34,097 bases of DNA from DASRAU01 sp036005805 (GCA_036005805.1 DASYQE010000127.1:1-34097); one strand, 5' to 3'; positions 26,560-34,097 are shown, counted from the first letter of the stretch. The notes: generated from the sequence alone by a model not told the origin. A program made the numbers and translations.

Positions 26560-28821
26560 CTACGATGCCGCCGGAAGCACCGGCAGATCGATGACGAAGC
26601 GGGCCCCGTGGGGCTGGTTGTCCTCCACCCGGATGCGCCCCATGTGGTCGGAGACGATGCGGTGCACGATGGCCAGTCCCAGCCCGGTGCCGCGCCTCTT
26701 GGTCGAGAAATAGGGCAGGAACAGACGATCGCGGTCCCCCGGCCGGATGCCGGGTCCTTCATCGGCCACCTCGATGCGGAGACCCGCTCCTCCCGGCGTG
26801 GCGTGCGCTTCGATCCGCAGGAGGCCCCGCCCGCCCATCGCCTCGATGGCGTTGTCGAGGAGGTTCACGAGAACCCGCTTGATCTGCTCCGGGTCGAGCA
26901 CCGCCTGCGGCAGATCCGCGTCGAGGCGTGTCTCGATGCGGACGTCGGCGTGGCGGTCGCGGTAGAGATCGAGGCAGTCGCCGATCACCTTGCGCACGTC
27001 CACCGGCACCCGGCGCGGCGCCGGCAGGCGGGCGAAGCGCGCGAACTCGTCGACGAGCCCCTTGAGCGCCGCCACCTCGCGCACGATGGCGGCGGTCCCT
27101 TCGGTCACCGTCTGGTCGACGTCCGGGTCGCGCTCCAGCACTTTCTTGCGGATGCGCTCGGCGGAGAGCTGGATCGGCGTGAGGGGGTTCTTGATCTCGT
27201 GGGCCAGACGCCGCGCGACCTCGCGCCACGCGGCGATCTTCTGCGCCCGCATCAGATCGGTCAGGTCCTCCAGAACCAGGAGCGCCCCCGCCGCCTCCCC
27301 CTCGTCCGACCGCAGGGCGGTCGCCGACACCGCCAGCGTCCGGATGCGTCCCTCGGTGCTCCACTCCGCTTCGCGCGCCCCTTCGGCGCGCCGGCCGGCG
27401 AGGATGTCGTCGACGAGCGGCTCCAGCACGGCGCCCGGCTCGGGAGGCAGCGTGTCTCCGAGCGGCCGCCCGAGCAGGTCGGCGGACGCCTCGAGGCCCA
27501 GCAGCCGGCGCGCCGCCGGGTTGATGGTCGTGACGCGGCGCTCCGAGTCGAGCGACACGATCCCCGCCCCGAGGTTCTGCAGGAGGGCTTCGATGTAGCC
27601 CCGCCGCTCGCTGAGCTCCCGGTTGCTCTCCTGCAGCTCGCGGTTGCGGCTCTCGATGAGAATCTTCCCGGCCCTCAAATCCGAAGTCATGGCGTTGAAC
27701 GACTCGACCAGGATGCCGAGCTCGTCCCCTGCCTGCACGTCCACCCGGTAGTCCAGGTTCCCCGCGGCGATCTCCCGCGTCCCGACGGCGAGGGACTGCA
27801 CCGGCTCGGTGATGCGGCGCGCCAGGTACAGCCCGATCCAGGTCACCGAGAAGAGGACGACCAGAGTGATGAGCGCGAAGACCAGGATGTAGACGCGCTT
27901 GATGAGGCGCTTCTGCGTGCGGATCTGGCGGTAGTCGTCGTTGCTGCGGGTCACCGCTTCGGCGAGCCGGGCGAGATCGCGCGACACGAACTGCCCCACC
28001 ACGGCCACGGCGGCGACACCGTCACCGTCCGGCGACCGGATGGGGTGGCCAGCCCGGATGAGGTGGCCCCCGCGCAGCTCCGACTGCCACACGAACGGGC
28101 GGCCCTGGAACGCCCCCTGGAGGGTCTCCGCCGGCAAATCCTCGAGCGCCGCGGTGGAAGGGAGCCGGGGATCCAGCACGGTCCGCGGCGGCCCCTGCAC
28201 CGGGACCAGCGCCGCCAGGTCGACGTTGTATTCCCGCACGATGGCGGCCAGCCGGTCGTGGGGGTCCTCTCCCGCGCCGCCCTCGGAGGCGAGCCGGCGC
28301 GCCGCTTCGCGGGCAAAGGAGGCGGTCCGGGCGCGCACCTCGTCGTAATAGGCGTCGACGATGCGCTGCGAGGCCTCGGTGAGGCGGTCGGCCGGCTCGG
28401 TGAACCAGCGGTCGATGCTGCGCTGGATGAGTTGCGTGGCGGCGTAGAAGATGATCCCCGAGGGCACCAGCCACAAAAGCAGCAGCGAGAAGACCAGCTT
28501 GGTGCGGAACCGGGAGCCCAGGATGCCGCGGCGCCGCTCCACCAGCGCCTTGATCAGGTTCCTCATCAGCAGGATGAGAAGCGTCAGGACCAGGACGGCG
28601 TTGGTCACGAACAGGGCGGACAGGACGGCCGAGTTGGTGACGTAGGACCACGAGAACGACGCGGCGCGGCGGATGAGGAGCGAGACCCCGAGGAAGGACA
28701 CGAGCAGCACGGCCACGCTGAAGAGAATCAGCCGGTCCGCGCGCAGCCGGGAGGTCATGCCGGGGCGCGGACCATCACCGCCTGAACCTCCGGGTCGTTC
28801 AGGGGTGGCTGGCGGCGCCAT
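26560..28821 (-). CDS. ntrY: NtrY-like membrane sensor histidine kinase
   Basis: About 753 residues. Three N-terminal membrane helices (about 31-50, 65-90, 108-128), a sensor region of about 180 residues, then a further helix (about 310-335), HAMP (about 335-390), PAS (about 408-510), HisKA with HEIKNPLTPIQLS (phospho-His about 541) and a HATPase_c domain with N-box LLDNAIEAMG and G-boxes DEGPGI and GTGLGLAI. This is the NtrY architecture. Start is uncertain: ATG 28821 overlaps the DUF4390 gene by 23 bases, ATG 28758 would avoid the overlap, and neither has a clear Shine-Dalgarno. Pairs with the NtrX-like regulator immediately downstream. The signal sensed is unknown. Confidence 0.92.
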   Translation of the reverse strand: MAPPATPERPGGSGGDGPRPGMTSRLRADRLILFSVAVLLVSFLGVSLLIRRAASFSWSYVTNSAVLSALFVTNAVLVLTLLILLMRNLIKALVERRRGILGSRFRTKLVFSLLLLWLVPSGIIFYAATQLIQRSIDRWFTEPADRLTEASQRIVDAYYDEVRARTASFAREAARRLASEGGAGEDPHDRLAAIVREYNVDLAALVPVQGPPRTVLDPRLPSTAALEDLPAETLQGAFQGRPFVWQSELRGGHLIRAGHPIRSPDGDGVAAVAVVGQFVSRDLARLAEAVTRSNDDYRQIRTQKRLIKRVYILVFALITLVVLFSVTWIGLYLARRITEPVQSLAVGTREIAAGNLDYRVDVQAGDELGILVESFNAMTSDLRAGKILIESRNRELQESNRELSERRGYIEALLQNLGAGIVSLDSERRVTTINPAARRLLGLEASADLLGRPLGDTLPPEPGAVLEPLVDDILAGRRAEGAREAEWSTEGRIRTLAVSATALRSDEGEAAGALLVLEDLTDLMRAQKIAAWREVARRLAHEIKNPLTPIQLSAERIRKKVLERDPDVDQTVTEGTAAIVREVAALKGLVDEFARFARLPAPRRVPVDVRKVIGDCLDLYRDRHADVRIETRLDADLPQAVLDPEQIKRVLVNLLDNAIEAMGGRGLLRIEAHATPGGAGLRIEVADEGPGIRPGDRDRLFLPYFSTKRRGTGLGLAIVHRIVSDHMGRIRVEDNQPHGARFVIDLPVLPAAS

Positions 28822-29362
28822 GAGTGTCGTCCGGAGCCTCGAGGGGCGCACGGACCCATCCGGTGGTGGAGGGCCAGGGGATGAGATAGAAGCGCCAGAC
28901 GAGGCCGAGATCGCCGCGCGCGCGCACTTCGTAGTTCTCTCCCGGCTTCAAGAGATCCACGGGCGCGATCGCCACGCGATCGAGACTGGTCAGGAAGCGC
29001 CGCATCTCGGCCGGGTCGGCGGTCATCCGTTTCTCGACGGTGTCGCCGTCGAGGCGGCGCGTCAGCGTGTACTGCCGGCTCAAAGCGTCGCGCCGGACGC
29101 AGGCTTCGATCTCGACGTCGGCCAGCTCCTCGTCCATCAGCCCGCTGCGCTGCCGCATGAGGCGCACCCGGTAGCGGACCGTGCTCTCGATGCCGGTCTC
29201 GATTTCCTCCAGGCGCGCCGGGTCGATGGCATCACGCATCTGCAGCGACACGACGACGGACTCGGCGGTGCGCGCGGCGCTCAGATCGAAGAGACCCGGG
29301 GCGGCGAGACAGGGAGCGGCGCTGAGGAGAAGGACCGCGGCCGCGATGAGGTGTCGTTTCAC
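28799..29362 (-). CDS. DUF4390 family exported protein
   Basis: A 187-residue protein starting at GTG with a clear signal peptide (VKRHLIAAAVLLLSAAPCLA). The body resembles DUF4390 proteins: an N-terminal beta segment (SVVVSLQMRDAIDP), IETGIESTVRYRVRLMR and a C-terminal FYLIPWPSTTGW motif. DUF4390 genes are often found next to ntrY/ntrX, especially in betaproteobacteria, and this organisation matches. Function unknown; being exported it could feed a signal to the NtrY sensor domain, which is inference. No strong ribosome-binding site is seen. Confidence 0.82.
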   Translation of the reverse strand: MKRHLIAAAVLLLSAAPCLAAPGLFDLSAARTAESVVVSLQMRDAIDPARLEEIETGIESTVRYRVRLMRQRSGLMDEELADVEIEACVRRDALSRQYTLTRRLDGDTVEKRMTADPAEMRRFLTSLDRVAIAPVDLLKPGENYEVRARGDLGLVWRFYLIPWPSTTGWVRAPLEAPDDTHGAASHP

Positions 29363-29413
29363 TCGGAGGTGGCGCCGAGGCCCGGCGCTCGCCGCAACCG
29401 TCGGCGGATGGGG

Positions 29414-29443
29414 AGTCTAGGGCCGAACGGGCGGACCTGACAA
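29414..29443 (-). promoter_or_regulatory. Predicted sigma-70 promoter of the DUF4390-ntrYX operon
   Basis: On the minus strand TTGTCA (29443-29438), an 18-base spacer and TAGACT (29419-29414). Predicted start about 29407, giving a 45-base leader to the GTG at 29362. It would separate ntrYX expression from lpxC. Confidence 0.45.
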
Positions 29444-29448
29444 GCGGT

Positions 29449-29470
29449 CCGGCCCCCGGGGCGGGGCCGG
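29449..29470 (-). terminator. Strong GC hairpin just after lpxC
   Basis: CCGGCCCC, a 6-base loop and GGGGCCGG form an 8-base-pair all-GC stem beginning 9 bases after the lpxC stop. No T-run follows, but placement between lpxC and the next predicted promoter fits a terminator or attenuator. Confidence 0.5.
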
Positions 29471-29478
29471 AGACGGCC

Positions 29479-30405
29479 TCAGGCGCTCAGCACCGAGGGT
29501 CGCGGCACGAGCCGCTCGCCGAGATGCGAGAAGCGGTCGTACCACTGCGGCGGGTGCGGGCGGACCGCGGAAGCGGCCGCCACGGCGCCGTCGCGCAGGC
29601 GGCGCACGAGCTCGGCGTGCAGGCGGTGCCCGCCTTTGAACACGACGACGTGCGCCTGGAGCGGAGCCCCGAGGAGCGCCAGGTCACCGATGAGGTCGAG
29701 CACCTTGTGACGCACGAATTCGTCGCGGAAGCGCAGCGACCCGCCGACGATCCCGTCCTCCCCCACGACGACCGCGTTGTCGAGGGAGCCGCCGATGGCG
29801 CGTCCCGACGCGCGCATCGCCTGCACGTCCCGGAGCAGGCAGAAGGTGCGCGCCGGGGCAATCGACGCGGCGAAGACCTCCTCGTCGAGCGCCAGGGCCA
29901 CGGCCTGGTAGCCGATGGCGGGATGCGGGAAATCGATGGCGTAGGAGATGCGGAAGTCCCGCGACGGCAGGGCCAGGATCGCCCGTTCGCCATCCCGGAC
30001 GGTCAGGGGCCGCTTCACCGTCACCGGCCGGCGGGAGGCGCTCTGCGCCATCGTCCCGACTCGTCGGATCGCGTCCACGAAAGGCGCCGCGCTGCCGTCG
30101 AGAATGGGGATCTCCGGACCATCGACCTCGATGCGGGCGTTGTCGATCCCCAGTCCCTGGAGCGCGGCGAGCAGGTGCTCCACGGTGGCGACGGAGGCGC
30201 CGTCACGGCCGAGGGTGGTGGCGAGGCTCGAGTCCCCGATCGCCTCGGGCGACGCGGGAATTTCCTTTCCCCCGAGATCGCGCCGGGCGAAAAGCAGGCC
30301 GTGGTTGACGGGAGCCGGGAGAATCTCCACGCGGGTCTCAGCACCGGAGTGCAGACCGACCCCTTCGATTCCCACAGTCCGACGCACCGTTCGCTGCTGA
30401 TTCAT
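29479..30405 (-). CDS. lpxC: UDP-3-O-acyl-N-acetylglucosamine deacetylase LpxC
   Basis: LpxC (308 residues) is the zinc enzyme for the committed step of lipid A synthesis. The N-terminal RTVGIEGVGLHSG, the zinc/catalytic VEHLLAALQGLGIDN (Glu and His), the substrate segment EIPILDGSAAPFV, ARTFCLLRDVQAMRASG and the second zinc motif HKVLDLIGDLALLG (His and Asp) are all present. The length is typical. The start ATG 30405 follows GAGGG by 9 bases. It has a sigma-54-type promoter about 45 bases upstream and is divergent to a GAF-like gene. A GC hairpin follows its stop. Confidence 0.96.
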   Translation of the reverse strand: MNQQRTVRRTVGIEGVGLHSGAETRVEILPAPVNHGLLFARRDLGGKEIPASPEAIGDSSLATTLGRDGASVATVEHLLAALQGLGIDNARIEVDGPEIPILDGSAAPFVDAIRRVGTMAQSASRRPVTVKRPLTVRDGERAILALPSRDFRISYAIDFPHPAIGYQAVALALDEEVFAASIAPARTFCLLRDVQAMRASGRAIGGSLDNAVVVGEDGIVGGSLRFRDEFVRHKVLDLIGDLALLGAPLQAHVVVFKGGHRLHAELVRRLRDGAVAAASAVRPHPPQWYDRFSHLGERLVPRPSVLSA

Positions 30406-30448
30406 TCGTGAATTCCCTCGGCCCCCCTGCGGGCACGGCTCCCCCTAG

Positions 30449-30464
30449 AGCAGGGGACGTGCCA
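30449..30464 (-). promoter_or_regulatory. Sigma-54 (-24/-12) promoter upstream of lpxC
   Basis: The minus strand reads TGGCACGTCCCCTGCT. Against the consensus TGGCACRNNNNTTGCW only one position differs (C for the first T of TTGC). The invariant GG and GC are separated by the required 10 bases. Predicted transcription start is about 30438, leaving a 33-base leader to lpxC. Confidence 0.65.
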
Positions 30465-30552
30465 GCCCCGGGGTCGCTCCCAGAGGCGTCCGAAACACCA
30501 TGTTTTCAGCGACTTCCACGCGACGGGCCACGGGGCTTCCCACGGCGCTTCA

Positions 30553-30574
30553 GTGGCATTGGTGCATCTGCCAC
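30553..30574. promoter_or_regulatory. Possible activator-binding dyad upstream of lpxC
   Basis: GTGGCA, 10 bases, TGCCAC: an inverted repeat centred about 125 bases upstream of the predicted sigma-54 start, the usual range for enhancer-binding proteins. Two more TGCCAT copies lie at 30593-30598 and 30610-30615. Assignment to the local NtrX-like protein is a guess. Confidence 0.3.
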
Positions 30575-30623
30575 GCTGCGATGTCTCATTCCTGCCATTC
30601 TTCTGGCGCTGCCATCGGCGTGT

Positions 30624-30653
30624 TTGACAGCCGATCACACCCGATGCTAGTGT
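30624..30653 (+). promoter_or_regulatory. Predicted extended -10 promoter of the GAF-like gene
   Basis: TTGACA (30624-30629), an 18-base spacer ending in TGC, then TAGTGT (30648-30653), giving an extended -10 pattern. Predicted start is about 30660, only 10 bases before ATG 30670. Confidence 0.5.
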
Positions 30654-30669
30654 CCCGCGCCGCGGGCGG

Positions 30670-31728
30670 ATGCGAATCGTGAGCGACGATCGGCACTCGG
30701 GGATGGACGCCAACCGGCGTCTGGCGGAAAAAGTCGAGCGTTTCCGGTCCGACCTGGAATCGGCCCTCCGCGATCTCGCGTCCCCCATCGAAACCGCTGC
30801 GCCCGCCGGGGCCTCCGAGTTCGCGGGCGCCGTCCAGGCCATCCACGCGATTCTCGACGCCGGCTCGGCCGACCAGCGCGAGGTCCTCAGGTCGGTCCTG
30901 GATGCGAGCGCGCTCTGCTTCACCCGATGCCTCATCCTGATTGGTCGCGATTCCCTGCTGGTGGAGTGGGAGGCGCGCGGCTTCGGCGGCAACGGCCGCG
31001 CGCACGAACGCCTGAGCCTGCCCGCGACCGGCGACCATCTCATGTCCCGGGCACGCACCTCCGGTACGCTTCGGACGGCCGGGCCCGAAGGGCCGGGATC
31101 CGCCGTGGTCGAGGCGCTCGGAGGGTCCGTGCCCGTCGCCTCCGCCGCCTGTCCCCTCCTGGTCCGCGGCCGTCCGGTCGCGATTCTCTACGGCGATTCC
31201 GCCGAAACAGCCGCGCCCCCCACGTCGGCGGATCTGTTCGCCGTCTTCGCGCGCCTCGGCGGAGCCGCGCTCGAGATGCAGGCGCTGACCCGGAGGTCGC
31301 ACCCGGCAGGCGAAACGGCCGCCGGGTCCCGCCTGCCGGCGCGCGCACCGATGCGGGTCGGGCCGGCCGGGACGCCGCCGGCCGCCCCGGAGGAGGCCGA
31401 GATGCAGGCGCTGCTCGGTGATCTCGATTCCCTCCCGCGCCGCGAATCAGCGGAGCCGGCGCTGTCGCCGGAGGAGCAGCGGCAGCACAACGACGCCCGC
31501 CGTTTCGCGAGCCTGCTCGTCTCGGAGCTTCTGCTCTACAACGAGGAGGCGGTCATCCAGGGGCGCAAGCAGCGCGACCTGTCCCACCGGCTCGCCCGCG
31601 AGATCGAGCGCACCCGGCAGGCCTATGCCGCGCGCGTCCCCACCGGCCTGCGCACCGCTCCCCGGTACCTGGAGGACGAGCTGCTCCGCGTCCTCGCCGA
31701 CGGCGACGAGGCCCTGCTCTCCCGTTGA
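30670..31728 (+). CDS. GAF-like protein with a charged helical C-terminal module (unknown function)
   Basis: A 352-residue soluble protein. Residues about 70-205 look like a GAF-type sensory domain (LRSVLDASALCFTRCLILIG, ACPLLVRGRPVAILYGDS, FARLGGAALEMQAL). A Pro/Ala-rich linker (about 206-265) follows. The C-terminal module (about 268-325) is HNDARRFASLLVSELLLYNE then a basic stretch QGRKQRDLSHRLAREIERTR, a pattern I recall from the ends of several uncharacterised proteins in Acidobacteriota and relatives; this cannot be verified here. No output enzyme domain is seen. Divergent to lpxC, convergent with mpl (20-base gap). ATG 30670 keeps the whole open frame; ATG 30703 is an alternative. Confidence 0.8.
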   Translation: MRIVSDDRHSGMDANRRLAEKVERFRSDLESALRDLASPIETAAPAGASEFAGAVQAIHAILDAGSADQREVLRSVLDASALCFTRCLILIGRDSLLVEWEARGFGGNGRAHERLSLPATGDHLMSRARTSGTLRTAGPEGPGSAVVEALGGSVPVASAACPLLVRGRPVAILYGDSAETAAPPTSADLFAVFARLGGAALEMQALTRRSHPAGETAAGSRLPARAPMRVGPAGTPPAAPEEAEMQALLGDLDSLPRRESAEPALSPEEQRQHNDARRFASLLVSELLLYNEEAVIQGRKQRDLSHRLAREIERTRQAYAARVPTGLRTAPRYLEDELLRVLADGDEALLSR

Positions 31729-31748
31729 TCGGTTGTTGAGCGCGCGCG

Positions 31749-33167
31749 TCAGCGGCGCTTCAGCCGCTCGAGCAGGCGGGCGTGGATCCCGCCGAACGCA
31801 CCGTTGGACATGACCACCACGACATCGCCGGCGCCCGCCTCGCGCCCGAGCCGCTCGACGATCTCGTCCACCGCGGGAACGTACCGGGCCCACTGACCGC
31901 GCGCTTCGAGGTCCGCGACCAGGCGCTCGGCGGAGAAACGCTCTCCCTCGGGGGCCCGCTCCGGGTGATCGACCGCCGCGACGACGACGCGATCCGCCGG
32001 CGCGAACGCCTCGGCGTACTCCTGCTGGAAGACGCTGCGGCGCGTCGTGTTGGTGCGCGGTTCGAAGATGGTCCAGATGCGGCGGTCGCCGTATTGCTGC
32101 CGCAGCCCCTCGAGCGTCAGGCGGACCGCGGTCGGGTGATGGGCGAAATCGTCCAGCACCGTCACTCCGCCCGCTTCGCCCCGGACCTCCTGGCGGCGGC
32201 GCACGCCAGCGAAGGACGCGAGCCCCGCGGCGATGGCGTCGGGCGCCACGCCGCGCCCTGCGGCGGCCGCCGTCACGGCCAGGATGTTCCGGAGGTTGTG
32301 CGGGCCGAAGAGCGGCGTCCTGCCACGCAGGAACAGCGTGCCCCGCCGGATGATCTCGATCTCCACTCCATCCGGGCCCGCGCCGAGAGCGCGGCCACGC
32401 CAGACCCCGCCCTCGTCGAGGCCGTAGGTTTCCACCGGGGCTCCACTCCGGGCCGCGATCGCGGCGGCGTTCGCATCATCGGCGCAGGCGATCAGGAGAC
32501 CGTCCTTGGGCACGAGAGCGACGTACTTGCGGAAGGCCTCCTTGACGGCTTCGAGATCGCGGAACATCTCGGCATGATCGAACTCCACCGACGTCAGGAT
32601 CGCGGTACGCGGGCGGTAGTGCAGGAACTTCGGGCCCTTGTCGAAGAAGGCGGTCTCGTATTCGTCCCCTTCGATGACGAACTCGTCGCCCGGGCCGAGG
32701 TCGAACGACCGGTCGAAGTTGCGCAGCACGCCCCCGACCAGGAAGGAAGGCCGGCGTCCCGCCGCGTGCAGCACCCAGGCCAGGAGAGCCGAGGTCGTCG
32801 TCTTGCCGTGCGTCCCGGCCACGACCATCGAGTGGCGGCCTTCGAGGAAGAGGCGGCCAATCGCCTCCGCCATGCTCAGGTACGGGAGGCCGCGCTCCCG
32901 CGCCGCCACGGCCTCGACATTCGAGGAGGTGGCGATGTTCCCGACGATCACCAGATCGGGGCGAATGTCGAGGTGCTCGGCGCGGTAGCCCTCCATCACG
33001 GGGATGCCCTGCGACGCGAGCATGGTGCTCATTGGGGGAAAGACCGACTCGTCGGAGCCGGTCACCTGGTGGCCGGCCGACTGCAGCAGGCCCGCGAGCG
33101 AGGCCATGCCGGTGCCGCAGATGCCGATCAGGTGAATGCGACGCGGCGCGCTGGCGTCTGGCGTCAT
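31749..33167 (-). CDS. mpl: UDP-N-acetylmuramate:L-alanyl-gamma-D-glutamyl-meso-diaminopimelate ligase (Mpl)
   Basis: A 472-residue Mur-ligase family enzyme that attaches recycled tripeptide to UDP-MurNAc, reusing peptidoglycan fragments in the cytoplasm. The N-terminal Rossmann motif HLIGICGTGMASLAGLL, ATP loop GTHGKTTTSALLAW (about 116-129), EGDEYETAFFDKGPKFLHY (a Mpl rather than MurC hallmark, Glu-Thr-Ala-Phe-Phe-Asp), HNLRNILA, and DDFAHHPTAV are present in order. Size matches Mpl. It implies meso-diaminopimelate murein. Start ATG 33167 lies 43 bases after an ExbD gene, with a 16-base palindrome between. Confidence 0.95.
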   Translation of the reverse strand: MTPDASAPRRIHLIGICGTGMASLAGLLQSAGHQVTGSDESVFPPMSTMLASQGIPVMEGYRAEHLDIRPDLVIVGNIATSSNVEAVAARERGLPYLSMAEAIGRLFLEGRHSMVVAGTHGKTTTSALLAWVLHAAGRRPSFLVGGVLRNFDRSFDLGPGDEFVIEGDEYETAFFDKGPKFLHYRPRTAILTSVEFDHAEMFRDLEAVKEAFRKYVALVPKDGLLIACADDANAAAIAARSGAPVETYGLDEGGVWRGRALGAGPDGVEIEIIRRGTLFLRGRTPLFGPHNLRNILAVTAAAAGRGVAPDAIAAGLASFAGVRRRQEVRGEAGGVTVLDDFAHHPTAVRLTLEGLRQQYGDRRIWTIFEPRTNTTRRSVFQQEYAEAFAPADRVVVAAVDHPERAPEGERFSAERLVADLEARGQWARYVPAVDEIVERLGREAGAGDVVVVMSNGAFGGIHARLLERLKRR

Positions 33168-33188
33168 CGGGATCGGGGCGTTGGTCGT

Positions 33189-33204
33189 CCCGCGCCGGCG
33201 CGGG
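33189..33204. repeat. Perfect 16-base palindrome between exbD and mpl
   Basis: CCCGCGCCGGCGCGGG is a perfect inverted repeat in the 43-base gap before mpl. It is followed by AAAA on the plus strand, so on the minus (coding) strand the T-run precedes rather than follows it; not a standard terminator for exbD. Confidence 0.5.
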
Positions 33205-33210
33205 AAAACC

Positions 33211-33660
33211 CTACTGGGGCGCTCCGGTGGCGTCGAGGTTCTCGTCGGTGATGAGACCGATCTTCTCCACTCCGCCGCCGCGCATGGCGTCCATCACCTG
33301 AATGACGTAATCGTAGGGGACCTCGTTGTCCGACTGGAAGAAGACGACCTTCTCCCGCCGCCCCTTCATCAGCTCCTCCATGCGGTTCTGGACCCCGTCG
33401 AGCGCCCCGACGATCTCCTCACGATTCAGGAGGACTCGCGGCGAATCGGCCGGTCCCTTGACCGTCAGGATGAAGGTGTCAGTCGGATCGACGGGCTGCG
33501 TCTCCTGGTTCTGATCCTTCGGCGGGACGGCCACGTCCAGCGTCCGGCTGAGCAGCGGCGTGATGACCATGAAGATGACCAGCAGAACGAGGCAGATGTC
33601 GACGAAAGGAGTGACGTTGGGTTGGGAGTTGACCCCTTTGCCACCGACGGCCATGCCCAT
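33211..33660 (-). CDS. exbD: Biopolymer transport protein ExbD/TolR family (copy 1)
   Basis: A 149-residue inner-membrane protein that with ExbB/TolQ couples the proton gradient to an outer-membrane process. A short cytoplasmic N-terminus leads to the conserved helix NVTPFVDICLVLLVIFMV, whose Asp (about residue 21) is the proton-transfer residue, then a periplasmic domain. ATG 33660 has GGAGG 6 bases upstream. It lies 10 bases after the second ExbD gene. Whether the partner is a TonB, Tol or gliding-type system cannot be decided because the upstream genes are outside the window. Confidence 0.93.
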   Translation of the reverse strand: MGMAVGGKGVNSQPNVTPFVDICLVLLVIFMVITPLLSRTLDVAVPPKDQNQETQPVDPTDTFILTVKGPADSPRVLLNREEIVGALDGVQNRMEELMKGRREKVVFFQSDNEVPYDYVIQVMDAMRGGGVEKIGLITDENLDATGAPQ

Positions 33661-33670
33661 GGCGGACCTC

Positions 33671-34090
33671 CTATCCTTCCGCGCCCGGGGCCTTCTCGGT
33701 CACGAGGGAGACTTCCTCGAACCCGGCCTCGTTGGTCTCGACCATGACCTTGCGGACGTCACCGTACTTCATCCCCTTGTCTGCCTTGATCAGGACCGCC
33801 TTGTCCGGCATGCGGTCGTGAATCTCCGTCATTTCGGCCTGGAACTGGTCGCGTGGAACCGGCTTTTTCTGGATGTAGATCTGCTTGTCGTTGGGGACGG
33901 CCACGACGATGGCGTGCGCTTCATCGTCCTCGTGCTTCTCGGTGTGCTTGGCATAAGGCAGGTGCACGGTGATCCCCTCCTGGAGCATCGGGGTGACCAC
34001 CATGAAGATCACGAGCAGCACGAGGCAGATGTCGACAAACGGCGTGACATTGATGTCCGAGTTGAGATTCTTGCTATCGCCGGCTTGCAT
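33671..34090 (-). CDS. exbD: Biopolymer transport protein ExbD/TolR family (copy 2)
   Basis: A 139-residue ExbD/TolR-family protein. The membrane segment NVTPFVDICLVLLVIFMV is identical to that of copy 1, including the functional Asp, but the periplasmic halves differ (here KHTEKHEDDEAH and PNDKQIYIQKKPV). Two diverged copies in tandem are common beside a single ExbB-like gene, which would lie just beyond the window. ATG 34090 is 8 bases from the window end, so its ribosome site is not fully visible. Confidence 0.93.
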   Translation of the reverse strand: MQAGDSKNLNSDINVTPFVDICLVLLVIFMVVTPMLQEGITVHLPYAKHTEKHEDDEAHAIVVAVPNDKQIYIQKKPVPRDQFQAEMTEIHDRMPDKAVLIKADKGMKYGDVRKVMVETNEAGFEEVSLVTEKAPGAEG

Positions 34091-34097
34091 TGCCGCT

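Noticed and set aside
24970..28785. A 1271-codon open frame on the plus strand opposite ntrX and ntrY
   Set aside because: Its composition is Arg/Gly/His/Asp-rich with no domain; it arises from the high GC at third codon positions of the true minus-strand genes.
30408..30650. An 80-codon plus-strand frame in the lpxC/GAF intergenic region
   Set aside because: It has no ribosome site, Pro/Arg-rich composition, and covers predicted promoter elements.

Overview
The window is high-GC DNA from a Gram-negative (diderm) bacterium. It encodes an outer-membrane assembly protein (BamA), lipoprotein export (LolCD), lipid A synthesis (LpxC), murein recycling (Mpl) and TolR/ExbD proteins. Gene content (PrkA-YeaH-SpoVR, NtrYX-like pair, PilZ proteins, a Tes-like radical SAM enzyme, a GAF protein with a charged C-terminal module) suggests Acidobacteriota or a myxobacteria-like lineage. 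That placement is inference; no rRNA or marker tree is available here. I see no tRNA, rRNA, CRISPR, IS element or phage gene. Coding density is very high, and the longest gene-free stretches are about 260 bases.

Region 1 (1-13714, all minus strand) reads, in transcription order: degenerate GGDEF-PilZ, active-looking GGDEF-PilZ, tsaB, rimI, ydcH-like, psd, pssA, an aspartate-semialdehyde-dehydrogenase-like protein without its catalytic Cys, an exported coiled-coil protein, lolC, lolD, clpC and bamA (cut by the window edge). Most junctions overlap by 1-11 bases. The theme is c-di-GMP signalling followed by phosphatidylethanolamine synthesis and envelope biogenesis.

Region 2 (13715-20401, plus strand) starts from a short divergent promoter region. 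The plus-strand promoter is close to consensus (TTGACA-N17-TATATT). It drives prkA, yeaH (DUF444), spoVR and a fourth gene joined to spoVR by a TGATG overlap. The fourth protein fuses a MinD/FlhG-like ATPase domain with a variant P-loop (Arg in place of the Lys), a J-like domain without HPD, and a RodZ-type helix-turn-helix. This extension of the widespread but poorly understood PrkA-YeaH-SpoVR module is the best candidate here for an undescribed system.

Region 3 (20402-24914) carries a plant-type glutamate-cysteine ligase and glutamate formimidoyltransferase (plus strand), convergent with a large radical SAM protein on the minus strand. The latter has the cysteine layout of the MJ0619/tetraether lipid synthase (Tes) family, making it a candidate for joining acyl chains into membrane-spanning lipids.

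Region 4 (25174-30405, minus strand) is lpxC, a DUF4390 protein, an NtrY-like histidine kinase and an NtrX-like sigma-54 activator. Upstream of lpxC is a near-perfect sigma-54 -24/-12 element, so the local activator may control lipid A synthesis.

Region 5 (30406-34097) holds a divergent GAF-like gene, then mpl and two tandem ExbD/TolR genes on the minus strand, running to the window edge.
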